From Cranoglanis bouderius (lineage: Eukaryota > Chordata > Actinopteri > Siluriformes > Cranoglanididae), in assembly GCA_023630585.1 (NCBI GenBank), contig CM042547.1, positions 3,142,950 to 3,206,949 of the forward strand: a stretch of 64,000 nucleotides of DNA, read 5' to 3'. The notes under the pieces were generated by a model that saw nothing but the letters and a program-made list of their open reading frames with translations, did no database searches and was not told the origin of the DNA. Position numbers and translations under genes: made by a program. Below are positions 40,309 to 52,259 of this stretch, piece after piece. Position 1 is the stretch's first letter. The number at the start of each line of letters is the position of its first letter.

Positions 40309-40790
40309 CTGTGCAAAAGTTTTAGGCACATGCAAAGAAATGCTGTTCTACATTGAAAATAAAATACTGTAAATAGCAGTAAACAGTAGTAAATGAAACA
40401 AAAAAATAAAATAAATAAAAATAGTAGTCTCCAGTACAATTAGTGCAGTTTTATAAGGAAATGAGCTGGTAAGTTTTATTGAGCATCTTGCAGAACCAGC
40501 CACAGTTCTTCTGGAGACTTTGACTTTCGCACTCGCTTCTTATTTCTGCAGCAAAACCCAGCAGCCTTCATGGTGTTTATTGTCTGAAAAATGTCTCTTA
40601 CGTAATATGCTGCTTTCTTTAATGACATACAAACATTTTTCTGTAACATTTAATTTTGTGCTAGAAAACTAATGTTTGGGAATCTAAAATGTTTTTTTGT
40701 ACTGACTTGATAATGTAGAAGTCATCAAATAAAAAATCTATAACAAAGTTTGTACTAAAAAAAAATAGGGTGCCTAAAACTTTTGCACAG
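40309..40790. mobile_element. Short element with CTGTGCAAAAGTTTTAGGCA termini
   Basis: A perfect 20 bp inverted terminus: CTGTGCAAAAGTTTTAGGCA at 40309-40328 and its complement at 40771-40790. No intact frame inside. It abuts the 40262-40308 fragment. Confidence 0.75.
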
Positions 40791-41261
40791 TACTTCAAAA
40801 ATCATAAAAGTTGTGTTAGTAAAAGTTGTGAAGATTATCTTGATGAGCAAAACGTATAAGAATCATGAACCTTTGTTGGTCAAAAAGCTTATTTTCTGCA
40901 ATAATCTAAAAGCCAATGGAAAATGGCTTTTTGTCGAGGGAACCTTTCTCACTCTCTCTTTCTCTCTTTTTAGTGAAACATTTAGCATTTTCAACAAGTT
41001 GAAAAAGTAATGTCAATATACAACATTCAAAGAAATGTACAAAAAAAGGTCAAAAGAAGTGAAGAAAGAAACAAAAAGACAAAGAATTATGGGTTTTGTA
41101 TAAGCATTATTGTGTTACTTATATGAATTAAATATTTTTTTATTTTTTTATTTTGGTTTCTTATTTTTTTTACATAATTTTACCATCTTATAATAACATT
41201 GCAACTCTTTTAGAAATAATTCAAAATTAGGTTTTTATATTCCTACCATTTCACCTTATGA

Positions 41262-41521
41262 AGAAAGAACCTCCCAAAAATAATGAATAATCTGTTTTCC
41301 TGCATACAAACTGAGAGACATCGCTCCAGAGTTTTCTAACACGATGGCAGTTCCAAAATAGGTGGGATAATGTTTCTGGTTCATTTTTACAGAATACACA
41401 TTCATTGTTCATTTCAATTTTAAATCTTATGATAATATAATCTTTAACAGGGTATACTCTATGACTAATTTTGAAAGTTACCTCTAATAAAATATTTGTA
41501 ACATTGATTCCATACCTGTGT

Positions 41522-41600
<79 letters not shown>

Positions 41601-42130
41601 CATATTAATATCCCAATATATGACACAAGGGGGAGTAGTATTGCCTCTGCACATAGAGCTAATATGTTTATTATTACATTTTCTAATATCTACACCCTCT
41701 AAATGAATAAAAGCTCTAAAATCTTCTTTTTGTGGATTGAGGCGTCTGAGAAATTTCTAAATAGTGACCTCACTCCTCCAGGGACGGCTCTCATTACTTT
41801 TTCTAACTCCTTGTACCTGATGTAATTACCAAAATGGTTCAGAAACTCAGTATATGTTGAAAACGACCCATCCTCCTTAATTAATTGTATAACCCATAGT
41901 ATGCCCCTTTCAAAGCCATCTTTTGTTATGTTTTTTTATGATATACTATATCTCTATTATTCCAAATGGTATATTTGTGAGGTGAGAAGTTATGTTTGTA
42001 GGTTAAGGTCCAAATAAGAAGCGCTTGTCTATGAAAGTTTGACTGTTTCAATGGTAGTTTTACCAGAGTTGCATTTCAGTAAAAATTCTAGTGCACCAAC
42101 CTTTTTTAATTAGGGAAAATGTTCCGCATC
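41262..42130 (-). pseudogene. L1-type LINE ORF2 C-terminal relic
   Basis: Minus-strand translation in broken frames gives the end of a non-LTR reverse-transcriptase protein. First comes a block with HRQALLIWTLTYKHNFSPHK (about 42030-41970). After a (TA)n insertion (41523-41598) comes the zinc-knuckle-like RVT tail with FKISHRVYP, CVFCKNEPETLSHLFWNCH and VRKLW (about 41490-41320). Stops and frameshifts are frequent; the catalytic domain is not in the window. Confidence 0.7.
41523..41598. repeat. (TA)n microsatellite inside the LINE relic
   Basis: Pure TA run of about 76 bp that interrupts the reverse-transcriptase remnant. Confidence 0.92.
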
Positions 42131-42199
42131 GAATCTTGTTTATTTATTTTTTTATTTATTTTTTTCTAAAGATAATTTTGTATACATTTTATCTTAAAA

Positions 42200-43087
42200 T
42201 TTTTATTGGATTGTCGAGAGAACCAGAGTGACGCCAACTTCCGGGTTGGCCTACAAAAACACGTCATCCCTGCAGCACTCTATGGACCTTTATCCACACT
42301 TCCGTGTTTAGAACCCGGAAGTAAATAAAAGCACGGCAAACAGCACAGTGCAGTGAGTGGTCGCCAAAACCAAAAGAAAAAAAATACAGTAACTATGTTG
42401 AGTTAATTTCTCATTAACGTATGTATTTGATTCTAAACTCCAACCCTGCTAAACCAAACCGGATTGAATGCTTACAAAATATACATTATATAACAAACAA
42501 TGAGACAACACACAAACATAGAGGAATTTAACATTACAGGTTTCTTTTCTTTCTTTTTACCCTTTTTCTTTTTAAACTCTAGCCTAAAGTAGCGTCTCCG
42601 TTTATAATGGATGATATAATCTTATTTAAATCCCGGGATGTTTTAATGGCCTTTTTGTTTGTTTGTTTGTTTATTTGTAATCTACAAAGAGAATCAGTAA
42701 AAACATTTGATCTCAAAGCAAAATAAGGCTAAATGAGGTTTCAAAGCGGTCTCTCTGGATTTGTGGATTATGTGGTGTTCCCGACTTGCTGAATGCCGCT
42801 CCTATGTCATTATATATAGGCAGATTTTTTAGCCAATCACCGAATTGGATTTTGATGACGCGGCCTACAATGTGTGTGTCGTCTTCCAAATAGACCAATC
42901 AGATTTGGCCAACAGCTAACAAGTTTGTTTTAGCGAGAACAGCGGTTTCGTGAACATGAACACAGCTAGCGAGTTAGCCGGCTAGATAATTCTCACAAGT
43001 ATATACACAGACGTTACACGGTTTTATGAATTTGCTTTCTATCACAGACTTACGGTAACTTTATTGCTACGTTTGTCAGTTTTTAAA
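42200..43087 (+). promoter_or_regulatory. Probable tmem165 promoter and 5' UTR
   Basis: The region directly upstream of the ATG has CCAAT at 42833-42837 and 42895-42899, an inverted CCAAT at 42844-42848, a CRE-like TGATGACGC near 42852, and TATATATA at 42811-42818. A perfect ETS-type 10-mer ACCCGGAAGT occurs at 42313-42322 and inverted at 42237-42246. These suit a broadly expressed housekeeping promoter. The start site cannot be read from sequence alone. Confidence 0.45.
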
Positions 43088-46000
43088 ATGCCTCCTCGGG
43101 CCGCTTCTCGGCCTGCTGAGGCGAAGTTGTTGTTTGTGCTTTTGGTGTTGAATGTGCTGAGTACTGAAAGAGTCTCAGGCATTCAGGAGGAGAACAAATT
43201 ACCTGAAGTGCAGCAGCAGCCCGCCGAGGTAACCATAACTGTTTGACATCAAATACACGTCTGTAAATTTGCTCAGTTGGGTTTCCTGGCTAGTTCTGGT
43301 TTCATCATAGAGTGTAAACTTTGCTGGTAGCTACGAGGCTAAGATGTGTTTCCAGTATTTGAAATGAATTAGCCGGCTAGCTGTCTACCTGCATTCACAC
43401 AGGCCGAGCTGCTCCTTTGCCTTCTGTTTGCGTCTCTTGTTTTAGCTTTTTGTAATCAATGATTCGTTTCAATGTATTTTATGAACATTATCTACCTCTC
43501 TGCACATTGTACACAATTAGGCATATCATATTTATTTATTTGACCCATTAAAGATTTCTTTTATATCTGAATCCTCCACCCACAGAACCAAAAAAGAAGC
43601 TGTTGATTTAATTACTGTTGAGTTTGTGTTAACAGTACTTCCTTGTTTATATTAAATAGTTCAACGTTGAAAAGATTCAAACTTTTACCTGTGTAAATCA
43701 TTGAGATTGACCAGCCCTTGAGATTTTCAAGTGACCAGCCCTAACATTAAAACCACTGACAGGTGACGTGAGTAACATTATCTCGATTATCTCGATACAT
43801 TGGCACCTGTCAAGGGGTGGGATATATTACTCAGCAAGTGAATAGTCAGTTCTCAAAGTTGATGTGTTGGAAGCAGGAAAAATGGGCAAGTGTAAGGATC
43901 TGAGTGACTTTGACAAGGGCCAAATTGTGATGGCTAGACGACTGGGTCAGAGCATCTCCAAAACTGTAGGTCTTGTGGGGTGTTCCCATTATGCAGTGGT
44001 TAGTACCTACCAAAAGTGGTCCAAGGAAGGACAACCGATGAACCGGTGACAGGGTCATGTGCACCCAAGGCTTATTCATGCGCGTTGAGAGCAAAGGCTA
44101 GCCCGTCTGATCCGATCCCACAGAAAAGCTACTGTAGCACAAATATAGGACCATGGCGCAATGGAAGAAGGTGGCCTGGTCTGATGAATCATGTTTTCTT
44201 TTACATCATGTGGACGGCCGGGTGTGTGCATGGCTTACCTGGGGAAGAGATGGCACCAGGATGCACTATGGGAAGAAGGCAGGGTGGTGGAGGGAGAGTG
44301 ATGCTCTGGGCAATGTTCTGCTGGGAAACCTTGGGTCATGGCATTCACGTGGATGTTATCACGTACCACCTTCCTAAACATTGTTGCAGACCAAGTACAT
44401 CTCTTCATGGCAACAGTATTCCTCTTTCAGCAGGATAATGTGCCCTGACACACTGCAGAAATAGTTCAGGAATGGTTTGAGGAACATGACAAAGAGTTCG
44501 AGGTGTTGACTTGGCCTCCAAATTCCCCAGATCCCAATCCGATCGAGCAACTGTGGGATGTGCTGGACAAACAAGTCGGATCCATGGAGGCCCCACCTCA
44601 CAGCTTACAGGACTTAAAGGATCTGCTGCTAATGTCTTGGTGCCAGATACCACAGCACACCTTCAGAGGTCTTGTGGAGTCCATGCTTCGACGGGTCAGA
44701 GCTGTTTTGGTGGCACAAGCGGACTTGCACAATATTATAGGGAGGTGGTTTCAATGTTATGGCTGATCGGTGCACCAAGTTTACGAATACGTCTGTAATC
44801 TGCGCTTTCTTCTCATAATAAAGGGGTTTACTAATATTCCTGCAAACCACTTTTATTGTTACCACTTTGTCATATGCACTGACTTCTAATGAAATATATT
44901 TATAATAACATTTTTGTCTCTTTGTACAGAAAGCTCCAACCAGCCAACCTGCAGCTCCGGCCATCAGTCCAGACGAGCCTAGTAATGGCAACCTGGGATT
45001 TATCCATGCGTTTGTGGCAGCAATTTCGGTCATCATCGTCTCCGAGCTGGGAGATAAGACTTTCTTCATTGCAGCCATCATGGCCATGCGCTATAACCGT
45101 CTCACTGTCTTGGCAGGGGCCATGCTGGCTCTGGGTCTCATGACCTGCCTGTCAGGTAGCGTAACGTCAAGGATTTCTTTGTTCTTATGTGAATAGTGAC
45201 TTTGAGTTTGAGCAGTAGGCTTGGGTAGTCCAAGCACTGCTAATTTGTCAGACACTCTTCACCAAAATCTGATTGAATTCAACTGAAAATTAAAAAAGTG
45301 CACTATCTAGATAGAGCTTGTTGCTACTGTCCTCTAAACTTGTTCCAGCTATGACACAAACATTCCTGATTTGTTGGAAATGAAATCGGTTGAACTATTA
45401 CTGACTAAGTGTAAAGTAAATGTAGAAGTTGGACAGGCTTGTGATAAAAAGGTAGTGACATTTTCCTTTTTCATGAATCTGATCCATGTCACTCACAACA
45501 AGGGCTTGTCAAATGTTTGTTTTTTTTTTGTTTGTTTGTTTTTTTTTTTAGTTAGATAATCCAAGTTCTGCTTTCATCCTAAACTAGAGTACGTACACTG
45601 CAGAACATGGGCATTTTATTTTTAGCCCCAGGAAAAAACAAATCCTCAAACATCACATTTTACTTGCAGTTTAGCTCATAATGTAATGATGGGTGAAACG
45701 GGAAATGAAAAATGAATAGTAACAGCATTGTTTTATTTATTCAGTATCATTCCCAAGCTCATGGTTACTTTTACAAATTCAGTCATCAAGATAAGCAAAT
45801 GACAGAACACAAGGGTATTAGTGTAATATGGCACACAATCAAATAATAATCAAAGACGGCTGTATACGCACTGCAAACCACGGGAATACCAAACCCAATA
45901 CACTGTAGTAGAGGTTTGTTGAGTTTCCATGCCACAGCGCTTAATGATCTTCCACTCTAGACTTAAAAGTAAGCCATGGTTGGAGAATTTGAGAGTATGA

Positions 46001-49000
46001 AGGAGGTGTGTGCAAATACAGGTTGTCTGAAAAGTCAGGAACCAATGAGAGTTAAACTACATGTACGTGCTTTTGTATGTAGTATTTATTATTTATTGTT
46101 TTTATATTAATTTTTTCCTTACAGGTGAAAAATGGCATTAACATTGGACAAAAGGGTCGAGGTTAGGGCTGGGTAATATAACAAAAATATCAATACTTGA
46201 GGACATTTGTTCAAGACTCAGTGCGTATCACGATGTATAATTTAGTTAACAAACTGTCTGCAAAACAGTAGTGAAATAAACAAAACCCATAAAACTGAGT
46301 TTGACGATACTTTTTTTCAAAGATGAAGAATATTACGTTAAAAAATTTTTTACGTCAAATCAACAGCATCCATTCAGTACCATTTGTAATTATTAAAAAC
46401 GTATAAAATATCACCACACCAACAATATCTCAGAAAATTGTAATAATTTATCACGATATGATATATCGATATATCGCCCAGCCCTAGGTAGTGCTTCTTG
46501 GTACTCTCATTGGTTCCTGACTTTTTCGGACACCCTGTAGATTAATTTTGTCAGATACTGAAGACAATTCCCCCCTTTAGGCCTAATTTTATATCCGTCC
46601 TAGTTGATGGGCTGTAATGGTTGAGCTAAAATTAGCATAATTACAGTTAAATTTACGGCTATTGAACAGCTATTGAATACTCAAATCTGATTGGTCAGAA
46701 GGTGTTGATTCATTTTCACTGACGGTAGTGCTGGCTGCAAGGCAAATCGTATCGATGCCTGATCCTCTTCGGCTGTCTGACATGAAAATGTCATGTCAAA
46801 CTTCTAAAGACAGAGAAGAAAAGACAGACTGGTAAGGGAGCAACTGTTTATAGCTGCTGTAACATGAGACATAACGGGAACTAACGTGTTTCATTTAAAA
46901 AATGGTCAACATTAGCTTCACGTCTGGCCTCGTCACACCACTTCAACGTAGATTATTTTCCTCTAACAGCACTTTCTTTATTCCTTAAACTCTTTTGTTG
47001 CATTACCGGAAAAAAAAAACAACCCAGACATGACTGTTCAATTCAGTTTTATTTGTATAGCGCTTTAAACAGTGGACATTGTCACAAAGCAGCTTTGCAG
47101 AAATATATAAATTCAGGATATAAATGTTAAGTTTCTCCATAATGAGCAAGCCAGAGGCGACGGTGGTGAGGGAAAAACTCCCTGAGACGATATGAGGAAA
47201 AAACCCTGAGAGGAACCAGACTCAAAAGGGAACCCGTCCTCATCTGGGTGACACCGGATAGTGTGATTATAAATAATTCCCTTCTATAACTGTGCTAATA
47301 CTACATGGTCAAAATGTGCAATTGTGTACCCAGGAAATTCATTATAGTTTTCACATGAAATCTATTTTGTTGAAGTTATCAACTGTTCACTGATGGAGAC
47401 TTGAGTGCAAACTGTTCATCAATTACAGTCCTAAGCATCTTCATGGTTTTTAAGTGTTAAGTTTTTAACTATTAGCCCTTAAACTCTCTCATTCTTTGAA
47501 GGAATACCAGGAAGTGAACAAAATGTATTTCTCAGCCTTGTCTTTTTTTTTTTTTTTTCTTCTTTTTTTTGTTGAGGAAAATGTAATCATTGCTTATATA
47601 ATTAAATGTTATTTTCTGTCAAATGATTCATAAGTCTATACTTTGTGGCAACAGCAGTCTGTTACATTGGGTCAGTGGGCACGAGAGTGTACAGTGCATG
47701 TAATTATCTGATGGAGTATGTACAGTATGTTTGTAGGGGCTGCAGACCGAAATCAGAATACAACAGCGGTACCTCTAACGTGAACTTTTGATCTGTGTCC
47801 TGCCATTAGTCCTCTTTGGCTACGCCACCACCATCATCCCACGGATCTACACCTACTACATCTCCACAGCGCTGTTTGCCATCTTCGGCGTGAGGATGTT
47901 GAGAGAGGGGCTGAAGATGAGCGCTGACGAAGGCCAGGAGGAGCTTGAGGAGGTGCAGGCTGAGATTAAGAAGAAAGACGAGGAGGTGAGTTAACTGGCT
48001 GAACAAAATCACGTTCTAACGTTTGAACTGAAACCGCTGGATCACGTTGATTTGACCTTCTTGAATGAGAGTGATGTTTTTAATCGCCTCGCCTGAGCTT
48101 TGGTTGACTGCTTGGCTGGTGTGTTTACTTCCAGCTTCAGCGTTATAAACTGGCCAACGGGGCTCCTGATGTAGAGGCGGGGACACCGGGGGCCATGTTG
48201 CCTCAGAGGAAGTGGCACAATTTTATCTCGCCCATCTTCATCCAGGCACTCACACTCACTTTCCTCGCTGAGTGGGGTGACCGCTCTCAGCTCGCCACCA
48301 TCGTTCTGGCTGCACGGGAGGTCAGCAATCATATATACACTCTCCCACTCAGATCTGCTGTGTACATAATGTTAGGAGGCAAAAAATTAAATAATTATAA
48401 CATAATTATAAATTATAGGTACTTTTTTATTTTCTCAGATAAGCATTAGGTTCCTTTAGGAATTAATTGTGACTTACCATTCTACCTAGTGCCATACTTC
48501 ACTTTTGTAACATTTGTAATGTTAGGTTTATGTTGTGTAAATGTCTGATTAATCTCACGTGTGTATAGGATGTTTGGGTGAGTTACTTAACCCGCTAGTA
48601 AAGCGCTTCAGTTTACCGCTGTTCATTCACTGTTCAGCTTCAGCTCACTCAGCCTAAGCGGCTCGATCCCCCACATTATTGACTACGACTGGATTATCTG
48701 AAACACTAGAACCATTCTTTCTAGGTTTTTCTTCTTCAAAAAACAATGTTAGTGCATGGTTAATATCTTGCATGTCGTTTTTCAAGTGTGTTTCAATTAA
48801 AATTGGTGCTCACTACACATCTAAAATTTGAATGCACACAGTTTTTGTATTCGAATGTGCATTTTTATATTAAATTCGACAAATAATCAAAGTTGGAATT
48901 TTAATTTGACAGCCCTAGAGCAGACGAGAGGAGAGAAGCAGCGCAAATGACTAAAATGTTGGTGACGTTCATCATGTATGTTATGTAAACAAACACGCGT

Positions 49001-50506
49001 GTAAACACAGTGGGCGATATCGAGGTCAGCAAAAAATGATCCAGGTCATGTCCCTATATCGCACAATAAGTTAATAATGTAATTATCTTGACAGGTCTAT
49101 AAGGGTGCAATAGCACCGCCCTGCATCAGATTTGCTGAATAGGATCTGATAGTTGTTTCTTACTAATACCTAGATGCTGAGTCCAGATATGCTGTTAGTT
49201 TTGCTCTAGAACAACACAACTTTTCACAAAGCCTGATGTCCAGTGTAGAGCTTCTTTTGCCTAAGATGGACCATAAACGTTAGAGCTATTGCCAGATTCA
49301 CTGCCACCAACACAGGAAACACTATGTTTATGTACAATAGGTGAGCAACATTTATCACTTTTCCTCTGATTAGCCCTTATATGAATGCTAGGCACACTTA
49401 CATGCACACAAAACTCCTGATTTCAGGGATGTATAATGACCAGTGAAAGACGGAAATGCGAGCATAGCCCAGATGATTTCTGCTACATCTGTGGGTGTTT
49501 TGCAACGTCCAAACAACGGCAGAAAATTACAGACTTTGTAAAAAAGGCATCTTCTGCATATTTTGGAATGAAGCTGGGTGACCAGGACAGACCATGGTAG
49601 ATGGAATGTGAACATGATGGCTGACTACTGCTGGTGCCTTCAGAGAGACTGTCAAGAAGTCAGTCATTCCAGAAAATCCCTCAAAAGAAAGTTCACTTCT
49701 TAAGCACTCTGCATATTATTATAATGTTTGTCTTTTGAAATAGCTTTATTTAGAGATTTTCACAAACATTTCACACACTATTTGTCTGCTGTTCATGTTG
49801 TAAACAAGTGTTATGTTTTGTGTGCCTATTGTTGTAATTAATAAATAATAACAGTGAAATTTGACAGCTTCTACCAATTTAAATAAAACCCTGAAAGCAA
49901 TATAAATTTAGCAAAATTATTAAAAACTTCATTCTTATTTTGTGGGAAAACGGTACGTGATAGGGAATTTGCAGTGGCATATTTGAACTCAGCGTGACCA
50001 AAATAGGTAAAAACAAGTGTGATTTGCAAAACAGCATAAACTTTTTTTTCTAGTTGCAGGGCGGTGTAGTTATTAGTTTAAGTCTTAAGATCAAGCACAC
50101 ATTCCTGTCAAATCCAGATCTTTATCTCTTGCCTGTAGAAGCAGTGCACATGATATGATTTGGAGAAGTGAAGGGGGATAAAAGTTTCTATATCTACCTG
50201 GGTGATTTTCTCAATACCAAATTGCTTCAGGATCCATTTGGAGTGGCGGTGGGTGGAACTCTGGGACATTGCCTCTGCACAGGCCTGGCTGTGGTTGGCG
50301 GAAGGATGGTGGCACAGAAAATATCAGTCAGGACAGGTAAGATCTGCCTTATAGAGCAAATTAATCCATGTAGTGTTCATTAACAGTAAAGGACCACTGC
50401 AGACCTAATTTCTGTGTTTATCTCAACAGTTACAATCATCGGTGGAATCGTGTTTCTCGCTTTTGCTTTCTCGGCCCTCTTCATCAAGCCGGACACTGGA
50501 TTCTGA
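43088..50506 (+). CDS. tmem165: Transmembrane protein 165, UPF0016/GDT1-family Golgi cation transporter
   Basis: Golgi membrane protein that supplies Mn2+ (and handles Ca2+/H+) for glycosylation; loss causes a congenital disorder of glycosylation in humans. Six exons: 43088-43228, 44930-45155, 47810-47985, 48135-48320, 50231-50336, 50430-50506. All have GT-AG borders and compatible phases, total 912 nt, 303 residues (human 324). Residues 1-35 look like a signal peptide and are poorly conserved. The two family signature motifs are ELGDKT at 86-91 and EWGDRS at 227-232. YNRL at 102-105 matches the human sorting motif that contains disease residue R126; G283 matches human G304. An acidic/lysine-rich stretch around 165-186 forms the central cytosolic loop. 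The start is the first ATG; an in-frame TTG at 43064 is upstream. Transposons fill introns 1 and 2 but leave the exons untouched. Confidence 0.96.
43730..44772 (+). mobile_element. Near full-length, inactivated Tc1-like transposon in tmem165 intron 1
   Basis: Ends CAGCCCTAACATTAAAACCA and TTCAATGTTATGGCTGATCG are inverted copies. Transposase pieces lie in order on the plus strand: N-terminus [20 protein letters not shown] (from 43882), WSDESCF (about 44175), and the C-terminal block [15 protein letters not shown] (from about 44512). Frameshifts and stops (for example after PMNR at 44049) break the frame, and the middle QQDN segment is followed by a stop. Confidence 0.85.
46019..46537 (+). mobile_element. 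Outer DNA transposon of a nested pair, tmem165 intron 2
   Basis: Inverted ends CAGGTTGTCTGAAAAGTCAG and, complemented from the right, CAGGGTGTCCGAAAAAGTCA, both running on into GGAACCAATGAGAGT. It is flanked by TA on each side (46017-46018, 46538-46539), the Tc1/mariner target. A possible transposase start, [11 protein letters not shown], opens at 46131 and is cut by the inner insertion. Confidence 0.8.
46164..46486. mobile_element. Inner MITE with TAGGGCTGGG termini, nested in the outer element
   Basis: 323 bp bounded by TAGGGCTGGG and its exact complement CCCAGCCCTA, with CGATATATCGATATAT-type sequence next to the right end. Flanked on both sides by GGT (46161-46163, 46487-46489), which may be a 3 bp target duplication. 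Confidence 0.75.
47038..47282 (+). repeat. Dispersed fish repeat, tmem165 intron 2
   Basis: Plus-strand copy of the repeat at 22765-23003: TTCAATTCAGTTTTATTTGT, GTGGACATTGTCACAAAGCA, and GACACCGGATAGTGTGAT at the end. Confidence 0.7.
48321..50230. other. tmem165 intron 4, mostly unassigned
   Basis: Mostly unique-looking AT-rich DNA. Near 48840-48920 there is a sequence ending TTTGACAGCCCTAGAG, which looks like one end of a fish MITE; no partner end was found. Confidence 0.4.
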
Positions 50507-51892
50507 TAAGAGGACATACTTTCTGGGCTCAGTCTGTAAATACCAGCTCCGAAGTGCTGTATTCACAAAGATGGACTATACGTGATGGCACGTGTTTGAA
50601 TGCGTGTTTGAAAGCAAAGTGTTACTGATTAGACCCAGTCACAGACGCTGCATTGGTTTTTATTTTGGTTAGGTTTTTTTTTTTCTTTTTTTCCCTTTCT
50701 AATTATGTGTTGTGTGTCCTTTAATAACGGTTTCATTTCCTTTACTTCTGTCTCCTATGAAATTTGTTGCATCTTCTTTCATATGGTTTTCTCTTCCCAT
50801 CACGACCATACACTTACAGTCAGTGTACATGAGCTGGTCAGGCTGTTTGAATGCAGCGTGTGTGCATTCAGTTCACAGCCTTACAGTACAACTCGGTAAT
50901 AAGCACAAGCAAGGAGGAAGTGCCCAGTTTTAGATAAGTCATTATGTACATCACTGTGTCCTTTCACTCATGGGGCCATGCCTGTTTGCAGTAAAATGCA
51001 GTGAGTAGTCTCGCAAGCCAGACCTCTAAGCTGGGTTAGAGAGCGTGGCACGTTTCGGCAATAAACGCAGCCAAGAACCACCTACCTTTGATGACTAAGT
51101 GCATCAAGGAAAACTGTTTAATAACTTTTAGACCGTACTCCATGTTGGTCCGAAAACCTCTGTTGTGGTGTTCGAGTTTGCGTTCCTACTGGAACGCAAA
51201 CAGGGAGGTGTGGAAGTCGATCAGATCTCAGCATTCATGATCCTGAATGTTGTTGCCTGAAAAGTGTGCAAAAGATATCAGACGCTCTGTATCTCAAAGC
51301 TATATCCCCACACAAACCGGTGCTCATTAACTTCCCTTACTTGTTAACTGCTTCAGCCTTGCAGCTCCAGTGCAAACCTTAAGAGGCAGACTTCAGTCGG
51401 GACATGCGTCTTGGCAAAGCGACTCCATTTGGGGCAGGAAGGAAAATGATTTATGTCTGAAGAATTTCTTTTAATCATTTAGTAAGGAATGTGAACTAGT
51501 CCTGTACTCCAGCTGCCTCTCCCCCCAGCTAAGCTCTCTCAAGAGACTAACAGCATTTTTTATTTTTTTTTTTTAGTAGTAAATCCCTTTTATATTTGAT
51601 CATTTATTCAGTTATCCACTTCAAAGAAAATGAATAGCTGGTCTAGGAAAAAAAAAAAAAATTTTATTCCTCTTTAGAGCATTGTTTTGTTTTTTTTGTG
51701 TGTTTTTTTTTTTTTTCTTCTTCTGATGTCCAAGTACTGTAGACCTGTCAGGGAAGACATTGCTGGGTTTTGTACAGTTTAAAGTTGACTTATTTCTTTG
51801 TCAATATTTGACTGGACTTATTCATCTGTGAAGGGCAAGCAAATTCACTATTCATTGTGCAGAGGAGTTGACTGTAAAAAATTCCTGTAAAT

Positions 51893-51898
51893 AATAAA
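51893..51898 (+). terminator. Candidate polyadenylation signal for tmem165
   Basis: AATAAA about 1.4 kb after the tmem165 stop. A second AATAAA is at 52141-52146. Either would place the tmem165 3' end within about 0.4 kb of the candidate distal clock 3' end on the other strand. Confidence 0.45.
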
Positions 51899-52251
51899 TT
51901 AAACTGTCAGTATGGCTTTTTATGCCTGTAGCTGTCTTGATACTGGAAGCAATACAAGTAGAACGATTTGCTGAAGGGCTTTAAATGAAGCATTGTTTTT
52001 AAAACGATTCATTTTCACTTCATATAAATATGACTCAGGGGGATGACTAGCATTATGTGCACACGGTTTTCTTGAATTTTGCGTACAGAACTGAATATGT
52101 CTGTATTTTAATGTGGACAAATCAAACGGATTTGAAGAACAATAAAAAGGCTATGGAGGAAAATTTGTTGAACACATCCAACGCAAACTGAACAAAATGA
52201 GCACCGCTCTCATGAAGTTTTAGGATTAGTCACACATCAGATATCAAGTGT

Positions 52252-52257
52252 TTTATT
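52252..52257 (-). terminator. Candidate distal polyadenylation signal for clock
   Basis: AATAAA on the minus strand, followed downstream by a GT-containing stretch (TGATGTGTGAC). It would give a 3' UTR of about 5.5 kb. Long CLOCK 3' UTRs are normal in vertebrates. An alternative AATAAA at 56445-56450 would give about 1.3 kb. Only position and hexamer support either. Confidence 0.35.
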
Positions 52258-52259
52258 TA

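Noticed and set aside
43864..44766. A functional transposase gene in tmem165 intron 1
   Set aside because: The reading frame is broken by several stops and frameshifts; only pieces of the Tc1-like protein remain.
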